The notes: generated by a model not told the origin, from the letters alone. A DNA stretch of 34,172 nucleotides from Chloroflexota bacterium (GCA_018648225.1 JABGRQ010000030.1:1-34172); one strand, 5' to 3'; positions 7,794-17,798 are shown, numbered from the stretch's first letter. Numbers and translations are program-made.

Positions 7794-8889
7794 TATTTTT
7801 TTTCGCATCAAAAGTGATCACCGTCACCATACCGGGCAGGACTTCGATCGTATAGTTTTGCAGCCCGCGGGCCACAAAGCTAATGCGGTACTGACCGGCG
7901 GGGATGTCGCCGAGAGCGAAGGCCTCCCCCCACACATCGTCGCCGTTGACCGTCCAGTCAGCGTAGCCCTCGAGGTAGTAAACGGCCAGGATGTCGCCGC
8001 TCGCCGGGTTGATCTGTTCGATGGTGATGGTGGGGATATAGATCGAATTACCATATTCGTCCACGATATGTCCGGCGATTGCCCCGGTGGGTTGTTCAGA
8101 CTCATCGAGATGGGGTGACAGCCACAGTTCGGGATTGCGCGTGGCTCGATAGCTGTTCTCGCCCTGACGGACTTCGAAATGCAGATGTTCGCCAATTGCT
8201 GCCCCGGTGAAGCCGACCAGTCCGATCACATCCCCGGCGTTGACCTGCTGCCCGACTTCGGCGCGCACCTCGGAGAGATGCCCGTAGAGCGTGTAAACCG
8301 GCATTAGGTAATTAGGTAATTGGGTATCCGGGAAGGTATGTTCAATCACGACGACGTTGCCGTAAAATGCGGGAAAATCAGCCAGGGGGTCTTGATAATC
8401 GTTTCCGGCGATGATGATCAGACCATTGGCAGCGGCCAGCACCGGTGTGCCCTGCGGGTTGACGAATTCTACACCGTGGTGGGTTTTTCGCAGGCCATTG
8501 GCGGTGTTGCCGAAGCGATAGGAGGGGTCTACCACATCGACGAGATCAGGCGCGATCGGGCGCTGAAAGATAAAGTGACCCGCATGGATGCAGAATTCAT
8601 CATTGCAGGGGAGCGGGGTGGGCGTGGGAGGGAGGAGCGTTGGGGTTGGGGGGTTGGGGGTAGGTGTTGAAGGTTGCAGGTTTAACGTTGAAGGTTGGGT
8701 TTCGGTCACCGAACTAATTTCGGTGGTCGCCAGTTCTTGATTTGCAGTGGTAGGCGCGCAGGCAGACAGTGTCGTCAGAAAACCAACGACGAGAAAAATC
8801 TGCCAAACCTGCAACCTGCAACTTTCAACTTTCAACTTGTAACTTTCAACTTGTAACCTGCAACCTTCAACCTTCAACCGTTTCTTCAT
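7789..8889 (-). CDS. M23 (LytM-type) peptidase lipoprotein
   Basis: This is a predicted membrane-anchored peptidoglycan endopeptidase or LytM-like regulator. Its 366 residues show an unusually long basic n-region (1-28), a hydrophobic core (29-40), and the lipobox LSAC with Cys44. A Thr/Pro-rich spacer (65-95), the M23 domain (about 125-260), and a C-terminal carboxypeptidase-regulatory-like beta-sandwich (about 268-362) follow. Zinc-site words are HHGVE at 137-141, YGHL near 202-205 and HLH at 235-237. In the first, Glu141 stands where M23 enzymes have Asp, so activity is uncertain. The start codon overlaps the stop of the upstream gene (ATGA), implying translational coupling. Both the n-region and part of the spacer are encoded by heptamer repeats. 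No alternative Met exists before the lipobox. Confidence 0.85.
   Translation of the reverse strand: MKKRLKVEGCRLQVESYKLKVESCRLQVWQIFLVVGFLTTLSACAPTTANQELATTEISSVTETQPSTLNLQPSTPTPNPPTPTLLPPTPTPLPCNDEFCIHAGHFIFQRPIAPDLVDVVDPSYRFGNTANGLRKTHHGVEFVNPQGTPVLAAANGLIIIAGNDYQDPLADFPAFYGNVVVIEHTFPDTQLPNYLMPVYTLYGHLSEVRAEVGQQVNAGDVIGLVGFTGAAIGEHLHFEVRQGENSYRATRNPELWLSPHLDESEQPTGAIAGHIVDEYGNSIYIPTITIEQINPASGDILAVYYLEGYADWTVNGDDVWGEAFALGDIPAGQYRISFVARGLQNYTIEVLPGMVTVITFDAKKNN
8667..8698. repeat. Heptamer repeat inside the M23 gene (spacer region)
   Basis: GTTGAAGGTTGCAGG and GTTGAAGGTTGGG on the plus strand are members of the same 7-nt repeat family found at five other sites. In the gene's frame they encode TLNLQPST in the Thr/Pro-rich spacer at residues 68-75. 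Confidence 0.7.
8806..8879. repeat. Heptamer tandem array encoding the n-region of the M23 lipoprotein signal
   Basis: There are about eleven 7-nt units. Read on the coding strand, most are GGTTGAA, AGTTGAA, GGTTGCA, AGTTGCA, GGTTACA or AGTTACA. The array starts 10 nt inside the gene and encodes residues 4-28, which repeat every 7 residues ([25 protein letters not shown]). Units falling in the phase that would give a TGA stop carry TGC or TAC instead. Confidence 0.85.
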
Positions 8890-10421
8890 GCTAACGCCAA
8901 TCCGCCGCGCTCAGTCAGTTGCACGCGAATTTGCTTCTGCAACTCGGCGGCTTTTGCTTTGATGGCCTGGACTTCGTTGACCAGATTATCGGCAATGTCT
9001 TTGTCGTTCAAGCCTAGAATATTGATGCACACGTTATAGCCCGCGCCGCTCAGTGCAGCCTGCGCCATCGCTGCGCCAGTTCCGGCATCGGTGATGGCGT
9101 TAAGGTTGCCCACACTGACCGCTTGCAGCGCCAACTCCATTACTCGCAGGGATTTCCCCGCCACTTCCAGCGGCACTTTGGCGGCGTGCAGAGTGGCATC
9201 CTGAATAGCCTGCTCGCGGGCGGGGTCGTCCTTGGCGAGCTTGAAGGCCGCCATAATGCCGTCAAAGGCGGCTGCATCGCGCGCCACAGTGGTGGTCAGG
9301 TCGGCGCGCAGGGCTTCGGATTCGTCCAGGATGGCCTGCATTTGCGATTCCACTTCGGCGTATTTCTTTTTGCCCAGGGTCAGCCGCGCCACCATCGAGA
9401 CCAGCCCCGCACCCATCGCTCCGGCATAGGCCGCGGCGGAGCCGCCCCCGGGGGTGGGGTTTCCTTCGGCGAGCGAGTCTATAAAGGTTGAAGGTTGAAC
9501 GTTTAACGTTCCACGGTCAACTTGTTGAGCGGCATATAACTTTTTCTCCAGAATTTGATCCGGCTCAAACTGATCCATCTGCGTGTACCATACGGCCGCG
9601 TCGACCAGGGCATCCTGCGGAATCAGGCCGACCAACTCACTGTGACGGATACCCACCCCGTAGCGCTGTGCCTCGCGCCGGATGGTCTCTACCACCAGGG
9701 CCAGGGGCGTTTTGCGGAAATTGGTCAGGTTCATCGAAACCTGTGCCATGCCATCGACCAGCAAACCCAAACCCTTGACGTAGCGCAGCCCGCCGGATGA
9801 GTTGCGGATAGTTTTGGCGATTTTCTTGGCAATCTCAACATCGTCCGTGGTCAGGTAAACGTTGTAAGCAACGAGAAACTCGCGTGCCCCAATGACGGTC
9901 GCCCCGGCGGGACCGAGTTTTTTAGGGCCATAATCCGGCGCACGGAAGGGGTCTGTGGCGATGATCTCTTTCAGGGTTTCGTATTCGCCCTTGCGGATGA
10001 CTTCCAGGCGGGTGCGGTCGGGGCGTTGGGCGGCTTCTTCGTAGAGATACATGGGAATATTGAGTTCTTCGCCCACGCGCTGCCCCACCCGGCGGGCAAT
10101 TTCTACACAATCTTGCATGGTCACACCGGAGATGGGGATGAACGGCACCACATCCGTGGCCCCAATGCGGGGATGTGCGCCCTCATGCTCATCAAGATTG
10201 ATGAGTTCGGCGGCTTTGGCAATACTGTGGAAGGCGGCTTCTTCCACGCCTTCAGGTGAACCCACGTAGGTGATCACGGTGCGGTTGTGATCGGAATCCA
10301 TGTGATGGTCGAGTACATAAACGTCGTTCACAGCGGCAATTGAATCAGAAATCGCCTGAATCACCTCCGGGCGGCGGCCTTCGGAGAAATTGGGTACACA
10401 TTCAACAAGGGGAGTAGTCAT
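8886..10421 (-). CDS. ftcd: Fused glutamate formimidoyltransferase / formimidoyltetrahydrofolate cyclodeaminase
   Basis: This bifunctional enzyme transfers the formimino group of formiminoglutamate to tetrahydrofolate and then cyclises it to methenyl-THF with release of ammonia, ending histidine breakdown. Of its 511 residues, about 1-300 form the formiminotransferase: ECVPNFSEGR at 7-16, the catalytic His83 in GAHPRIGATDVVPF, and RNSSGGLRYVKGLG near 206-219. About 315-511 form the cyclodeaminase: AEGNPTPGGGSAAAYAGAMG and DAGTGAAMAQAAL. The layout matches vertebrate FTCD (about 540 residues). The interdomain linker (303-314, GTLNVQPSTFID) is encoded by a heptamer repeat. The start at 10421 has CTGAGG upstream; a TATAAT on the minus strand at 10472-10467 could be its -10. 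No hut genes are in view. Confidence 0.93.
   Translation of the reverse strand: MTTPLVECVPNFSEGRRPEVIQAISDSIAAVNDVYVLDHHMDSDHNRTVITYVGSPEGVEEAAFHSIAKAAELINLDEHEGAHPRIGATDVVPFIPISGVTMQDCVEIARRVGQRVGEELNIPMYLYEEAAQRPDRTRLEVIRKGEYETLKEIIATDPFRAPDYGPKKLGPAGATVIGAREFLVAYNVYLTTDDVEIAKKIAKTIRNSSGGLRYVKGLGLLVDGMAQVSMNLTNFRKTPLALVVETIRREAQRYGVGIRHSELVGLIPQDALVDAAVWYTQMDQFEPDQILEKKLYAAQQVDRGTLNVQPSTFIDSLAEGNPTPGGGSAAAYAGAMGAGLVSMVARLTLGKKKYAEVESQMQAILDESEALRADLTTTVARDAAAFDGIMAAFKLAKDDPAREQAIQDATLHAAKVPLEVAGKSLRVMELALQAVSVGNLNAITDAGTGAAMAQAALSGAGYNVCINILGLNDKDIADNLVNEVQAIKAKAAELQKQIRVQLTERGGLALA
9485..9512. repeat. Heptamer repeat in the FTCD interdomain linker
   Basis: AGGTTGAAGGTTGAACG on the plus strand is followed by the partially self-complementary GTTTAACGTT. 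It is a short member of the heptamer family and lies exactly where the two catalytic domains join, encoding TLNVQPSTF. Confidence 0.75.
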
Positions 10422-10521
10422 AAAAACCTCAGGGATTGGGAATCTGGCAATTGGATAACAGGGGTAATTATACCCAACCCCCAAAGGAAGCGCGTAATTC
10501 GGTTACAATTGCAGAGACAAA

Positions 10522-10611
10522 CGCAGAATGATGAATGCGGAATGCAGAATGTTCATCACACCTGCACTTGGCACCGCAGGTACAAGTGTTTATCCTTCTG
10601 CATTCTGCATT
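10522..10611. repeat. Inverted repeat of the GCAGAATG / CATTCTGC family
   Basis: Words such as GCAGAATGATGAATGCGG and AATGCAGAATG on the left are mirrored by CTTCTGCATTCTGCATTT on the right, with an inner CACTTG/CAAGTG-type pairing between. The element forms most of the 5' leader of the penicillin-acylase-family gene and ends 15 nt before its ATG. A second copy lies at 12989-13052, on the other side of the same gene. Confidence 0.7.
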
Positions 10612-10625
10612 TGCCTGGAGTTACC

Positions 10626-12986
10626 ATGCCCGCAAAAAAAACATTCCTCGGATCGTTAGCTCGTTTGATTCTCACGCCGATGAGCCGCGCCCGCCTACCC
10701 CAAACGGATGGCACGCTGACCCTTCAAGGCCTGACGGCTCCCGTCGAGATTATTCGCGACCGTTGGGGCATTCCCCACATCTACGCCGAAAACCGCGCCG
10801 ACCTGTTCTTCGCCCAGGGATTTGCCCACGCACAGGATCGTCTCTTCCAGATGGAACTCAATCGACGCACGGCGCAGGGCACGCTCAGCGAATTGTTTGG
10901 CGAAATAGCCTTTGATACCGACCGCGCTATCCGTACTTTCGGATTTGCCCGCCTGGGCCGCGTTGATTTCGAGCGCGGCGCGCCCGATGTCAAAGACGCT
11001 CTCACGGCCTACGCTGCGGGCGTGAACGCCTTTATGGCGCATCCCAAATCCAAACTGCCGGTGGAGTTCACTTTGCTGGGGCATAAACCTGCCCCCTGGC
11101 AGCCCGAAGAGAGCGCCCAGTTTGCGCGTGTGATGATCTGGCAGCTCTCCCATGCCTGGCAGGGTGAAATTTTACGGGCTGAGATCGTCGAAAAAGTTGG
11201 CCCGGAACACGCCGCCGAGTTGGAGATTCATTTCCCGGCGGGCAACCCTCTGACGTTGCCACAGGGTATCGAATTCAATGCCCTCGACCCCGATGGCCTG
11301 CTGCGCAAAATCCCCAGCCCGTTTCTCGACCGCGGCAAGGGCAGTAATGCCTGGGCCGTTTCGCCGCGTCGCAGCGCTACCGGCGGAGCTGTCTTGAGCA
11401 ACGACATGCACCTGGCGGTCAGTATGCCCTCCCTGTGGTACGAAACTCACCTGCACGCCCCCGATTTTCACGTCACCGGGGTTAGCCTGCCGGGTGTACC
11501 GATGATACTTGTCGGCCACAACGAGCGCATTGCCTGGGGCATGACGTTAGCCTTCATCGATGCCGAAGACCTGTATATCGAGCAGTTGGATGCCGAAAAC
11601 CGCTATCTGTACAAAGATGAATGGCATGCTGCCGAAATCATCGAGGAGCCGATCCGCGTCAAAGGGCGCAAAGAGACGCATATTGAGCGCGTCATCGTCA
11701 CCCGCCACGGGCCAATCATCTCGGATGTGGTCGGCTACCCGGCGCAAAAAGTTGCCGTGCAGTCGATGGCTTTGCAGCCGGTTCCCGCTCTCGAGGGTTG
11801 GCTGCGCCTCAACACAGCTCGCGGCTGGGATGATTTTGTCGAAGCCATGCGCTGCATTGAAGCCCCGCAACTCAATGTAGCTTACGCGGATGTTGAGAAT
11901 AATATTGGCTATTGGGCCAGCGGGCGCGTGCCGGTGCGCGCCAAAGGCGATGGCAGCACCCCCGCGCCGGGTTGGACGGGCGAATTCGAATGGGTGGGCG
12001 AAGTGCCATTTGAGGCGATGCCCCACGCCCTCAACCCCGAGCAAGGCTATCTCGTCACCTGCAATCACAAAGTTGTCCCCGATGACTACCCTCATTTTCT
12101 CGGCAATGTCTGGATGAACGGCTACCGCGCCCGGCGGTTGTCGGACCTCATTGAGGGGCAGGATCAACTCAGTTTGCAGGATCACGCCCGTTTCCATCGG
12201 GATTTCACTTGCTTGCCGGGGATCGAACTCCAAGCGCGGCTCAAAGATTTCCCTGTTCCCGAAGGGGGGGATGCGACGCGTACTCTTGAGTTGTTATCTG
12301 CATGGGATGGAATTCTCGCCCCGGAGAGCGTTGGCGGTGCGGTATATGAAGTCGTGCGCTACACCCTGGTGCGCAATCTGTTTGTTCCCGGCCTGGGTGC
12401 GGAACTTTCCACGCGCGTCATGGGCGAGGGCTTCCATCCGTTGTTGATGCATTCCAATGAATTTTTCGGCCACGATACGGTTGTGCTGCTGCGTATGCTC
12501 GCCAACCCCGACTCGTGGTGGGTGCAGCAGGCTGGTGGATACGAAAACTGGGTTGGGCGCAGTTTGGCAGAAGCGATTGCCTGGTTGCGAGAAACTCTCG
12601 GCCCCGACGAAAGCGACTGGGCTTGGGGCAATTTCCATAAGGTCAATTTTGAGCATCCCCTCGGAGCGCAGAAACCCCTCGATCAGGCCTTCAACCGCGG
12701 CCCCTATGCAATTGGTGGCGACGCCGACACTCCCTGCCAGACGGCTATGGCTCCCGGCGCTCCCTACAACAACCGCGCCTGGTCGCCCACTTTCCGCCAG
12801 ATTGTTGATATGAAAGACCTGAGCCAATCGCTCTCGATGCACCCGCCCGGACAATCGGGTCAGCTTGCCAGCCCGCATTATGACGATCTCGCCGAACTCT
12901 GGCTGAATGTTGAGTACCACCCCATGCTGTGGACACGGGCGCAGGTGGACGAAGCCTCACAGCACACTTTGGTATTGAAGCCTTAA
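10626..12986 (+). CDS. Penicillin acylase family (Ntn) amidohydrolase
   Basis: This is a serine Ntn-hydrolase of the penicillin G acylase / acyl-homoserine-lactone acylase superfamily (S45), which cleaves amide bonds of N-acylated compounds. Its 786 residues follow the family order. The alpha-chain is marked by TAPVEIIRDRWGIPHIYAEN at 37-56 and FFAQGFAHAQDRLFQMELNR at 61-80. A spacer and the autoproteolytic site follow before Ser240 in GKGSNAWAV. The beta-chain opens with Ser240 and contains SNDMHL and an HNERIAWGMT segment. CTGGAG lies 6 nt before the chosen ATG; the frame extends upstream only through repeat DNA. The N-terminus lacks a clear Sec signal, which is unusual for a family generally exported. 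The natural substrate cannot be read from the sequence. GCAGAATG palindromes flank the gene. Confidence 0.9.
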   Translation: MPAKKTFLGSLARLILTPMSRARLPQTDGTLTLQGLTAPVEIIRDRWGIPHIYAENRADLFFAQGFAHAQDRLFQMELNRRTAQGTLSELFGEIAFDTDRAIRTFGFARLGRVDFERGAPDVKDALTAYAAGVNAFMAHPKSKLPVEFTLLGHKPAPWQPEESAQFARVMIWQLSHAWQGEILRAEIVEKVGPEHAAELEIHFPAGNPLTLPQGIEFNALDPDGLLRKIPSPFLDRGKGSNAWAVSPRRSATGGAVLSNDMHLAVSMPSLWYETHLHAPDFHVTGVSLPGVPMILVGHNERIAWGMTLAFIDAEDLYIEQLDAENRYLYKDEWHAAEIIEEPIRVKGRKETHIERVIVTRHGPIISDVVGYPAQKVAVQSMALQPVPALEGWLRLNTARGWDDFVEAMRCIEAPQLNVAYADVENNIGYWASGRVPVRAKGDGSTPAPGWTGEFEWVGEVPFEAMPHALNPEQGYLVTCNHKVVPDDYPHFLGNVWMNGYRARRLSDLIEGQDQLSLQDHARFHRDFTCLPGIELQARLKDFPVPEGGDATRTLELLSAWDGILAPESVGGAVYEVVRYTLVRNLFVPGLGAELSTRVMGEGFHPLLMHSNEFFGHDTVVLLRMLANPDSWWVQQAGGYENWVGRSLAEAIAWLRETLGPDESDWAWGNFHKVNFEHPLGAQKPLDQAFNRGPYAIGGDADTPCQTAMAPGAPYNNRAWSPTFRQIVDMKDLSQSLSMHPPGQSGQLASPHYDDLAELWLNVEYHPMLWTRAQVDEASQHTLVLKP

Positions 12987-12988
12987 AA

Positions 12989-13052
12989 AATGCAGAGTGC
13001 AAAATGATGAATGCAGAATAGAAACCGACATTCTGCATTCACAATTCATCAT
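12989..13052. repeat. Inverted repeat of the GCAGAATG / CATTCTGC family, second copy
   Basis: TGCAGAGTGCAAAATGATGA and ATGCAGAATA are mirrored by TTCTGCATTCACAATTCATC. The element fills the gap between the acylase stop and the serB start (ATG at 13058), leaving no room for an ordinary ribosome binding site. Confidence 0.7.
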
Positions 13053-13057
13053 TAACT

Positions 13058-13897
13058 ATGAACCCTCCTCCCATTTGGCCCATTTCCAATATTGTCGTTT
13101 TTGATTGCGACAGCACCCTCAGCACTATTGAGGGCATTGACGAACTCGCCCGTATGACCGGCCACGAGCACGATGTCGCTTTGCTAACCAAAAAAGCGAT
13201 GGAAGGCGATATTCCCCTCGAAGCGGTCTACGGTCATCGCCTGGTGACGGCCAACCCCACCCAGGCACAGGTGCAACATATTGCCCAGCTTTACCGCGAA
13301 ACCGTGATTCCTGATGCGAAAGCTGTAATCGACGCACTGCAAACATCGGGCGTTAAAGTCTTCATCGTCAGTGGCGGATTGATCGAGCCGGTGCGCGATT
13401 TCGGCGTCTGGCTGGGTGTGCCGCGCGAGCAGATTTTTGCCGTAGATATGGAATACGATCAGCTTTCTGGGCCGTGGTGGCGCTATTGGGAGCATCCCGG
13501 CGGCCGCAATCCCCGCGCTCAGTATATGGATATCGAAGCCAATCCGCTGACGATGATGGGTGGCAAGAATCAGATCGTAGCCCGTATCCGCGCCGCCTAC
13601 CCCGGACGCGTGTTGATGGTCGGTGACGGCCTCTCAGATATGGAAGTGCAATACGATGTCGATTTGTTCGTTGGCTTTGGCGGGGCGGCCTTTCGCCAGC
13701 GTATCGCTGATGAGTCACCCGTCTACATCCATACCCTAACACTTGCCCCCATCCTGCCGTTGGCATTGGGTCAATTGGGCAATACATCCCAGACTGCCCT
13801 CCTGTGGGCCGATGGTTTGCAGCGTATCTATACCGATGAAGTCACCTTCCGCAACCCCGAAACCCGCGCCGCGTTTTTGCACGCGCTGAAGCGGTAA
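13058..13897 (+). CDS. serB: SerB-like HAD phosphatase (probable phosphoserine phosphatase)
   Basis: This is probably the last step of serine synthesis: hydrolysis of O-phosphoserine. The 279-residue HAD-family protein has motif I FDCDST at 15-20 (nucleophile Asp16, acid/base Asp18) and motif II SGG at 105-107. Lys170 in GGKNQIV is motif III, and motif IV is GDGLSDME at 189-196 (Asp190, Asp194 for magnesium). The cap region with EGIDELARMTG matches the SerB family, in which Glu binds the substrate amine. A C-terminal tail of about 60 residues goes beyond short SerB forms. It sits 122 nt before a SerA-like gene, which supports the assignment. A phosphatase for another small phosphate is the alternative. 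No Shine-Dalgarno is visible. Confidence 0.82.
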   Translation: MNPPPIWPISNIVVFDCDSTLSTIEGIDELARMTGHEHDVALLTKKAMEGDIPLEAVYGHRLVTANPTQAQVQHIAQLYRETVIPDAKAVIDALQTSGVKVFIVSGGLIEPVRDFGVWLGVPREQIFAVDMEYDQLSGPWWRYWEHPGGRNPRAQYMDIEANPLTMMGGKNQIVARIRAAYPGRVLMVGDGLSDMEVQYDVDLFVGFGGAAFRQRIADESPVYIHTLTLAPILPLALGQLGNTSQTALLWADGLQRIYTDEVTFRNPETRAAFLHALKR

Positions 13898-13903
13898 AAA
13901 CTA

Positions 13904-14002
13904 TAACGCAACGACGCAAAGGAACAATACCCTAAGGGCACAGGCGACGCAAAGCTTTGATATATTTTTCTTTGTGTCCTGGTGTCTTAGCGACTTTGCG
14001 TT
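13904..14002. repeat. Palindromic repeat of the GACGCAAAG family, second copy
   Basis: TAACGCAACGACGCAAAGG on the left is mirrored by CTTAGCGACTTTGCGTTA on the right, with an inner GACGCAAAG / CTTTGTG pairing and a T-rich centre. It occupies nearly all of the serB-serA gap and stops 17 nt before the serA-like ATG. Confidence 0.7.
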
Positions 14003-14019
14003 AATGCCTTGAGATACTT

Positions 14020-15609
14020 ATGACCTTCCACATTCTCATCACTGACCAACTCGACTCCCCCGGACGTGCTATTTTACACGCCGTTGACGATGTCATCATC
14101 AGCGGGCCGTTTGAAACCCGCGCCGAGATATTGGCCGCGCTCCCCGAAGCCGATGCCGTGATTGTGCGTGCCTCCACCCGCGTTGATGCAGAATTCCTCG
14201 CCGCGGCTCAAAAGCTGCAAGTGATTGCCCGCGCCGGAGAACGCATCGAAAATATTGACGTTGAGGCTGCTACGCACCGCGGCATTCTGGTGTTGAACGT
14301 GCCCGATGTCAATGTCACCGCGGTCGTCGAACATACCTTTGGCTTGTTGCTCTCGCTGGCACGCAGTATCCCCGCCGGGCATAATGCCATGCGCCGTGGA
14401 GAGTGGCCGCGGCATGAAATGCGCGGTTTCTTGCTGGCCGGGAAAACCCTGGGGATTATTGGCTTTGGGCAAACCGGGCGCGCTGTAGCCATCCGTGCTC
14501 AGGCTTTTGACATCAATGTGCTGGTCTATGACCCGTATATCGATCTTTCCTTCGCACGTCAGCAGGGCGTCGAGATTGTCAACTTCCCCGAATTATTGGC
14601 GCGGGCCGATATTCTCAGCCTGCATACGGCCTACTCGGCACAGACTCATGCCATCATGGATGCGGATGCCTTTACGCAGATGAAATCCGGCAGTTATCTG
14701 ATTAACTGCACGCATCCCGGCCTGATCGATGAAACCGCTTTGGTGCAGACCCTCGAGAATGGTACCCTCGCCGGGGCGGCGCTTGACCAATTTTCGGTCG
14801 AACCACCCCCACCCGACGCGCCGCTGCGCCTGCATCCCAAAGTTTTGGTCACGCCCCATTTGGGCGAGAATACGGTTGAATCCCAGCGTCAGACTTCTGT
14901 TCAAATTGCTGAAGATACCCTGGCGGCGCTGCGCGGCGAAGATTATCGCAACGTAGTCAATTTGCCATTCACGCCCGAAACGCCCTATCATGCTGTCAGG
15001 CCGTATATTCATCTGGCCTCGAAGTTGGGGAAGTTGCAGGGACAATTGGCCGATGGCTGGATTACGCGCATTGAAGTAGAGTTGCTCGGTGAAGGATTGG
15101 ACGGGTTGATCCGCCCGGTGGCGGCTGTGTTGCTCAAAGGCTTGCTGCGTCCGGTGGATTGTTGCACTGTCAACTGGGTTTCTGCCCCGATGTTGGCCCA
15201 CGAGCAGGGCATTACTACGGCGCAGGTCAAAGGTCTGGTCGATCAGGCCGATTATCCCAACCTGATTGCCTGCAAAATTTATTGGGAGGGCGGCGAACGC
15301 ATCGTGGCGGGGGTGTTATTTGGCAATGGTGAAGCGCGGCTGGTGCAGTATGATCAGTTTGAAGTGGATGCCTACCCCGAGGGCTATGTGCTGATTTTAG
15401 AGAATGATGATATCCCTGGCGTGATCGGCAAGGTGGGGGATCGCCTGGGACGCGGCAAAATAAATGTGGCCCAATGGCGCTATGGGCGCGAACGACCTGG
15501 GGGCCAGGCGGTTTCTTTTATCAACATCGACGATCCTGTTCCCGCGACCCTGCGCGCCGAATTCGAAAGCGAACCCGAAATCCGCCGGGCGCGGCTGGTA
15601 CATTTATAA
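14020..15609 (+). CDS. serA: Long-form D-3-phosphoglycerate dehydrogenase-like protein with ACT domain
   Basis: By family this is the first enzyme of serine synthesis. The 529-residue protein has the D-2-hydroxyacid dehydrogenase fold (1-310) with the NAD motif GFGQTG at 148-153. An ASB-like regulatory domain (about 325-450) and a C-terminal ACT domain (about 454-529, opening with GYVLILENDDIPGVIGKV) follow. The catalytic Glu261 (SVEPPP) and His280 (TPHLG) are present. The active-site Arg, normally in an NCARGG motif, is missing: the site reads NCTHPG with His at 232. The substrate loop RAGVGVDN is changed to RAGERIEN (71-78). It may have a shifted substrate, be inactive, or be a regulatory partner of the short SerA at 28177. 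Position next to serB supports a serine link. Confidence 0.85.
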   Translation: MTFHILITDQLDSPGRAILHAVDDVIISGPFETRAEILAALPEADAVIVRASTRVDAEFLAAAQKLQVIARAGERIENIDVEAATHRGILVLNVPDVNVTAVVEHTFGLLLSLARSIPAGHNAMRRGEWPRHEMRGFLLAGKTLGIIGFGQTGRAVAIRAQAFDINVLVYDPYIDLSFARQQGVEIVNFPELLARADILSLHTAYSAQTHAIMDADAFTQMKSGSYLINCTHPGLIDETALVQTLENGTLAGAALDQFSVEPPPPDAPLRLHPKVLVTPHLGENTVESQRQTSVQIAEDTLAALRGEDYRNVVNLPFTPETPYHAVRPYIHLASKLGKLQGQLADGWITRIEVELLGEGLDGLIRPVAAVLLKGLLRPVDCCTVNWVSAPMLAHEQGITTAQVKGLVDQADYPNLIACKIYWEGGERIVAGVLFGNGEARLVQYDQFEVDAYPEGYVLILENDDIPGVIGKVGDRLGRGKINVAQWRYGRERPGGQAVSFINIDDPVPATLRAEFESEPEIRRARLVHL

Positions 15610-15626
15610 AACTCATTTAGTTTCTA

Positions 15627-15676
15627 TAAGGAAACCAGGAATACAGGAATTTTTTCTTGGTTTCCTGGTTTCCTTA
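15627..15676. repeat. Palindromic repeat of the AAGGAAACCAGGAA family
   Basis: TAAGGAAACCAGGAA at the left end is mirrored by TTCCTGGTTTCCTTA at the right end, with TTTTTT near the centre. It lies between the serA-like gene and the uvrB promoter and could serve as a terminator for the former. Confidence 0.7.
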
Positions 15677-15686
15677 TTCACTACTC

Positions 15687-15715
15687 CTCACAACTCGAAC
15701 TTTTGTTCGTATAAT
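15687..15715 (+). promoter_or_regulatory. uvrB promoter with an embedded LexA (SOS) box
   Basis: CGAACTTTTGTTCG at 15696-15709 has the perfect CGAAC-N4-GTTCG core of the Gram-positive-type LexA/DinR operator. It is followed directly by a perfect TATAAT -10 box at 15710-15715. CTCACA, 17 bases before the -10, matches 4 of 6 bases of the -35 consensus. A bound repressor would cover the spacer and block polymerase. Transcription would start near 15722. Confidence 0.7.
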
Positions 15716-15720
15716 ACATC

Positions 15721-15754
15721 CAACTTTCAACCTTCAACCTTCAACTTCCAACTC
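15721..15754. repeat. Heptamer repeat forming the uvrB 5' leader
   Basis: This run of 7-nt units (CAACTTT, CAACCTT, CAACCTT, CAACTTC, CAACTC) stretches from about the predicted transcription start to 4 nt before the uvrB ATG. No Shine-Dalgarno is left in the leader. Confidence 0.8.
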
Positions 15755-15758
15755 AAAT

Positions 15759-17794
<2,036 letters not shown>

Positions 17795-17798
<4 letters not shown>

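Noticed and set aside
8806-8879. Heptamer array as a CRISPR
   Set aside because: Units are 7 nt with no spacers and no cas genes nearby.
10509-10625. N-terminal extension of the acylase frame
   Set aside because: It is translated palindromic repeat; the ATG at 10626 has its own ribosome binding site and begins the plausible protein.
11547-12233. 228-codon minus-strand frame inside the acylase gene
   Set aside because: It lies fully within a gene with intact family motifs and shows no domain of its own.
15657-15758. N-terminal extension of the uvrB frame
   Set aside because: It covers a palindrome, the LexA box, the -10 and the heptamer leader; UvrB proteins begin at the chosen ATG.
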